In this document: positions 60,202 through 64,000 of the stretch, in pieces | Numbering within the stretch: position 1 is the first letter of the stretch | How the letters are laid out: each line of letters starts with the position of its first letter | DNA from: AEGEAN-183 sp045563675 | GTDB taxonomy: Bacteria; Pseudomonadota; Gammaproteobacteria; Magnimaribacterales; Magnimaribacteraceae | Direction of reading: 5' to 3' | Length of the DNA: 64,000 nt | Assembly: GCA_045563675.1 (NCBI GenBank) | Contig: JBJLIX010000001.1 | Location: forward strand, 744,001-808,000 | Made by a program: the position numbers and the translations under genes | The notes under the pieces: generated by a model | What the model saw: only the letters and a program-made list of their open reading frames with translations | What the model was told of the DNA's origin: nothing | Databases searched by the model: none

Positions 60202-63200
60202 ATGACTTTTTCGTATACAGAGAAAAAAAGGATAAGACGTAGTTTTGAAAAAATATCTAGCGTCATGGATTTACCCAATCTACTAGCTACTCAGCTAGAG
60301 TCTTATGAAGAATTTCTTCAAAAAGATATAGATCCTTTAAAAAGAAAAGTCCAAGGTCTTCAAAAAGTTTTTGATTCTATATTTCCTATTCAGAGTCACA
60401 ATGGAAATGCAAGGATGGAATTTTCAACTTACGAACTCGGTGAACCTATATTTAATGAAAGAGAATGCAAACTTAAGGGTATAACTTTTGAAGCTTCGCT
60501 CCACATTAACTGTAATTTGTTTTTCTTAGACAAGGAAACTGAAAAACTTAAGGAAGGGAAGTCACAAAGAGTTTATATGGGAACTGTACCATTGATGACT
60601 GATAATGGAACTTTTGTTATTAATGGAACTGAAAGAGTTGTAGTCTCACAATTACACAGGTCTCCAGGATTATTTTTTGATCATGATAAAGGTAAGAGTC
60701 ATTCTTCAGGAAAAGTTTTATATGGAGCCAGAGTAATTCCATACAGGGGGTCTTGGTTAGATTTTGAATTTGATGCTAAAGATCTTATTTTTGTAAGAAT
60801 AGATAGAAGAAGAAAGCTTCATGCCTCTATTCTACTTAAGGCTCTTGAATTTACTAATCAAGAGATATTAGATCATTTTTATGAGACTGAAAAATTCAAA
60901 ATAAAACCAAAGAAAGTTTTTCAGCTTCAATTACTCCCTAAGAGATTAATTGGAAAAGTGACACCTATTGATATTCTTATAAAGGGAGAGTTGGTAGCAA
61001 AAAAAGGTGAAAGAATAAGCGCTAGACATATTCGAAAGATAGAAAGTTCAAAAGTTAAAACCTTAGATTACTCAGAAGATTACTTGGAAGGTCAAGTTTT
61101 AGCTAAGGATGTTATAGACAAAACTACAGGTGAGGTAAGAATTCCTTGTAACACTAAGATAGATGAAGAAGTTCTGATAATCTTTGAATCTCTGGGTTTA
61201 AAGGAAGTTGAAACCCTATACATAAATGACCTTGAATCAGGGCCTTATATGTCAGATACATTAAGGGCTGATTCAACTACAAACGAAATTGAAGCTTTAG
61301 TAGAGATATACAGAATGATGAGACCAGGAGAGCCTCCTACTAAAGAGGCTGCTACTAACCTTTTTAATAGCCTCTTCTTCAACTCTGAAAGATATGATCT
61401 TTCTGATGTTGGAAGAATGAAGTTCAATAAGAGGTTAAGTAAATCAGAAATTACTGGAAGTAGTACTTTAGATAAACAGGATATTGTTGATGTTCTAAAG
61501 ACATTAGTTGCTATAAGGAATGGTAAAGATGAAGTAGATGATATTGATCATCTTGGTAATCGTCGAGTTAGATCTGTAGGGGAGATGGTTTCAAATCAAT
61601 ACAGAATAGGCCTTGTGAGGGTTGAAAGAGCTGTTAGGGAGAGATTGGCTACTGCAGAACAAGACAACCTAGGTCCTCAAGATTTAATCAATGCTAAACC
61701 AGTATCTGCTGCTATAAAGGAGTTTTTTGGATCAAGTCAGCTATCTCAATTTATGGATCAGGTGAACCCTTTAGCTGAAGTAACTCATAAGAGAAGGGTT
61801 TCAGCATTAGGCCCGGGCGGACTTACGCGTGAAAGAGCAGGTTTTGAAGTTAGAGATGTCCACCCAACTCATTATGGCAGGGTCTGCCCTATAGAAACCC
61901 CAGAAGGACCAAATATTGGACTAATAAATTCTCTTGCTGTTTTTGCTAGGACTAATGAATATGGCTTCATAGAAAGTCCATTTAGGAAGGCCAAAGATGG
62001 CAAGGTAATAGATGAGTTTGAATACTTGTCAGCTATAGAAGAAGGGGACTTCGTGATTGCTCAAGCAAGTGCTTTATTAGATTCTAGGAATAGATTTGTA
62101 GAGGAATTAGTGCCAGTTAGATATAAGAATGAATTCTCGTTAATGCCTCCAGAAAGAGTTGATTTCATGGATGTTTCTCCTCAACAAGTTGTGTCTGTAG
62201 CTGCTTCACTTATACCCTTCTTAGAGCATGATGATGCAAACAGGGCATTGATGGGTTCAAATATGATGCGTCAGGCTGTACCTACTCTCCAAGCTGAAAC
62301 TCCTCTAGTAGGAACAGGTATGGAAAGATTGGTAGCGAGGGACTCAGGTTCTTGTGTAATTGCTAGAAGAGGTGGAACAATTGAAAGTGTTGATGCAAGC
62401 AGAATTGTACTTAGAGTAAATGAAAAAGAAATTAAACCCGGAGACTCAGGTGTAGATATTTACAACATAATAAAGTACACAAGATCAAATCAAACTACAT
62501 GTATAAATCAGAGACCAATCGTTACAGAGGGGGATAAGGTCAATAAGAATGATATTTTAGCTGACGGTCCTTCTATCAACCTTGGAGAGCTTTCTTTAGG
62601 ACAAAATGTTCGGATAGCTTTTATGCCCTGGCATGGATATAACTTTGAAGACTCCATCTTAATTTCTGATAGATTGGTAAGTGAAGACAAGTTCACAAGT
62701 ATTCACATACAAGAATTAACTTGTATTGCAAGAGATACGAAACTTGGGGCTGAAGAAATTTCTGGAGACATCCCAAATGTTGGAGATTCAGCTCTTTCAA
62801 AGCTAGATGAATTTGGGATTGTCCATATAGGTGCAGAGGTAAAAGCTGGAGATATTTTAGTTGGTAAAGTTACTCCAAAAGGAGAAACTCAATTAAGTCC
62901 AGAAGAAAAGCTATTAAGAGCAATATTTGGAGAGAAAGCATCTGATGTTAAAGATAGTTCATTGAGAGTTCCTTCAGGAGGAGATGGGACGATAATCGAT
63001 GTCCATGTATTCACCAGAGAAGGTTTAGAGAAAGATGGGAGAGCTATAGACATAGAAGGGTCACAGTTAAAAGAAATAAAGAAAGATATAGATGAAGAAC
63101 TATCTATTATTGAAGCAGCATCTCAATCCAGACTTTCTAAGACTTTAATAGGCAAGAAAGTAGCATCGTCCAAACTCCTTAAAAAAGGTAAGACAATTAC

Positions 63201-64000
63201 AGAAGAAGATTTAGAGGGTATAACTATTGATGATCTTCTCAAAATAAGAGTTCAGACTGAGACAGCCAATAAGCAAATTAAAGAAATAGAATCTAACTTA
63301 TTAGAATATAAAGAAAATCTAAAAGAGATCTCTAAGCAAAGAAAATCAAAGATTACTGGAGGTGATGATTTAGCCCCAGGAGTTTTGAAGGTTGTAAAAG
63401 TCTATCTTGCTATAAAAAGGAGAATCCAACCGGGAGATAAGTTAGCAGGAAGGCATGGAAATAAAGGAGTTATTTCTGTAATTATGCCCATGGAAGACAT
63501 GCCTTATGATGAGAATGGAGAGCCGGTAGATATAGTGCTAAATCCTCTTGGAGTGCCTTCAAGGATGAATGTTGGTCAAGTGCTTGAAACTCATCTAGGC
63601 TGGGCTTCAAAAGAACTAGGTTCTAAGATAAAGAATCTAGTCGAAGAAAAAACTAAACCGCAAGAAATAAGAAGCTTCTTAAATAAGATTTATAAGAAAG
63701 AAAGTTCTCAGAGTTTAGATTCTCTAAATGACAAAGAGATAAATGAGCTAGCTCTTAATCTAACTAATGGAGTACCAATGGCTACCCCTGTGTTTGACGG
63801 AGCTAAAGAACAAGAAGTTAAAGATATGCTTGAATTAGCTGAACTTCCTTTAAACGGACAATGTGAGTTATTTGATGGAAGGACAGGAGAGAAATTCGAT
63901 AGACCCGTTACTGTTGGTTACATGTATATCCTTAAACTTAATCATCTGGTTGAAGACAAAATGCATGCAAGATCAACTGGAAGTTATAGTCTAGTTACTC
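60202..64000 (+). CDS. rpoB: RNA polymerase beta subunit (3'-truncated by window)
   Basis: About 1266 codons are visible, roughly 94% of a typical 1340-residue protein; the C-terminus lies outside. The ATG at 60202 follows GAGG and gives FSYTEKKRIRRSFEKI, the standard N-terminus. The rifampicin region reads GSSQLSQFMDQVNPLAEVTH, then KRRVSALGPGGLTRERAG. The Mg/active-centre segment VHPTHYGRVCPIETPEGPN and the late GRHGNKGVIS-like AGRHGNKGVIS are intact. It forms the catalytic core with beta'. The frame is open throughout with no inteins or large insertions noticed. Confidence 0.99.
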   Translation, partial: MTFSYTEKKRIRRSFEKISSVMDLPNLLATQLESYEEFLQKDIDPLKRKVQGLQKVFDSIFPIQSHNGNARMEFSTYELGEPIFNERECKLKGITFEASLHINCNLFFLDKETEKLKEGKSQRVYMGTVPLMTDNGTFVINGTERVVVSQLHRSPGLFFDHDKGKSHSSGKVLYGARVIPYRGSWLDFEFDAKDLIFVRIDRRRKLHASILLKALEFTNQEILDHFYETEKFKIKPKKVFQLQLLPKRLIGKVTPIDILIKGELVAKKGERISARHIRKIESSKVKTLDYSEDYLEGQVLAKDVIDKTTGEVRIPCNTKIDEEVLIIFESLGLKEVETLYINDLESGPYMSDTLRADSTTNEIEALVEIYRMMRPGEPPTKEAATNLFNSLFFNSERYDLSDVGRMKFNKRLSKSEITGSSTLDKQDIVDVLKTLVAIRNGKDEVDDIDHLGNRRVRSVGEMVSNQYRIGLVRVERAVRERLATAEQDNLGPQDLINAKPVSAAIKEFFGSSQLSQFMDQVNPLAEVTHKRRVSALGPGGLTRERAGFEVRDVHPTHYGRVCPIETPEGPNIGLINSLAVFARTNEYGFIESPFRKAKDGKVIDEFEYLSAIEEGDFVIAQASALLDSRNRFVEELVPVRYKNEFSLMPPERVDFMDVSPQQVVSVAASLIPFLEHDDANRALMGSNMMRQAVPTLQAETPLVGTGMERLVARDSGSCVIARRGGTIESVDASRIVLRVNEKEIKPGDSGVDIYNIIKYTRSNQTTCINQRPIVTEGDKVNKNDILADGPSINLGELSLGQNVRIAFMPWHGYNFEDSILISDRLVSEDKFTSIHIQELTCIARDTKLGAEEISGDIPNVGDSALSKLDEFGIVHIGAEVKAGDILVGKVTPKGETQLSPEEKLLRAIFGEKASDVKDSSLRVPSGGDGTIIDVHVFTREGLEKDGRAIDIEGSQLKEIKKDIDEELSIIEAASQSRLSKTLIGKKVASSKLLKKGKTITEEDLEGITIDDLLKIRVQTETANKQIKEIESNLLEYKENLKEISKQRKSKITGGDDLAPGVLKVVKVYLAIKRRIQPGDKLAGRHGNKGVISVIMPMEDMPYDENGEPVDIVLNPLGVPSRMNVGQVLETHLGWASKELGSKIKNLVEEKTKPQEIRSFLNKIYKKESSQSLDSLNDKEINELALNLTNGVPMATPVFDGAKEQEVKDMLELAELPLNGQCELFDGRTGEKFDRPVTVGYMYILKLNHLVEDKMHARSTGSYSLVT

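Overview
The window is a compact, AT-rich, gene-dense stretch from what looks like a free-living marine gammaproteobacterium of the streamlined, SAR86-like type. This is inferred from four things: the gammaproteobacterial order tRNA-Thr/tuf/tRNA-Trp/secE/nusG/rplKAJL/rpoB; the rnr-rlmB and lpxC-secA-argJ neighbourhoods next to coaE-yacG; a large TonB-dependent receptor; and many phytanoyl-CoA-dioxygenase-like, esterase, amidase and aminotransferase genes. No rRNA, insertion sequence, integrase or CRISPR array was seen, and no gap between genes exceeds about 200 bases.

Layout. 1-3.5 kb: branched-chain amino acid genes (ilvI partial, ilvH, ilvC), a CDP-diacylglycerol-serine phosphatidyltransferase and a lone tRNA-Ile(GAU). 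3.6-7.7 kb: small exported or anchored proteins, two of them split-barrel-like, and a minus-strand operon (membrane flippase-like protein, CDP-alcohol phosphatidyltransferase, atypical SDR). 7.8-11 kb: membrane protein, two Fe(II)/2-oxoglutarate dioxygenases of the PhyH family and an HD-domain diiron oxygenase of the PhnZ/MIOX type. 11-12.9 kb: an HSL-type esterase and an enoyl-CoA hydratase on the minus strand. 13-19.8 kb: SGNH hydrolase, EEP-family nuclease/phosphatase, class III PLP enzyme, APH-type kinase, copper amine oxidase and a glyoxalase II-like enzyme, all on the plus strand. 21.7-26.2 kb: peptide deformylase, ADP-ribosylglycohydrolase, ribokinase-like kinase, a third PhyH enzyme and a convergent nucleoside hydrolase. 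26.3-38.7 kb: carboxylesterase, lipoprotein M28 peptidase, SDR, crotonase, tRNA-Ala(UGC), TonB receptor, aminotransferase plus Nramp-like transporter, alpha/beta hydrolase, coaE and yacG.

38.8-46.4 kb, minus strand: housekeeping genes transcribed in the order rnr, rlmB, lpxC, secA, argJ. 46.5-54.3 kb, plus strand: a tightly packed cluster encoding a tiny two-helix membrane protein, an acyl-AMP ligase, a fused 2-oxoacid dehydrogenase E1 (alpha+beta), an E2 acyltransferase, an acyl carrier protein, an MBOAT acyltransferase and an SGNH-like membrane-anchored protein. Read together, these suggest a dedicated route that makes an acyl thioester and transfers it across or onto the envelope. This is the best candidate for an undescribed system in the window.

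54.3-64 kb: translation and transcription genes: tRNA-Thr(UGU), birA, tRNA-Tyr, tRNA-Thr(GGU), tuf, tRNA-Trp, secE, nusG, rplK, rplA, an L10-type leader, rplJ, rplL and rpoB (cut by the window end). The tuf stop codon overlaps the first bases of mature tRNA-Trp.

All functional calls come from reading motifs and gene order by eye. No database search was run, and substrates of the catabolic enzymes are inferences.
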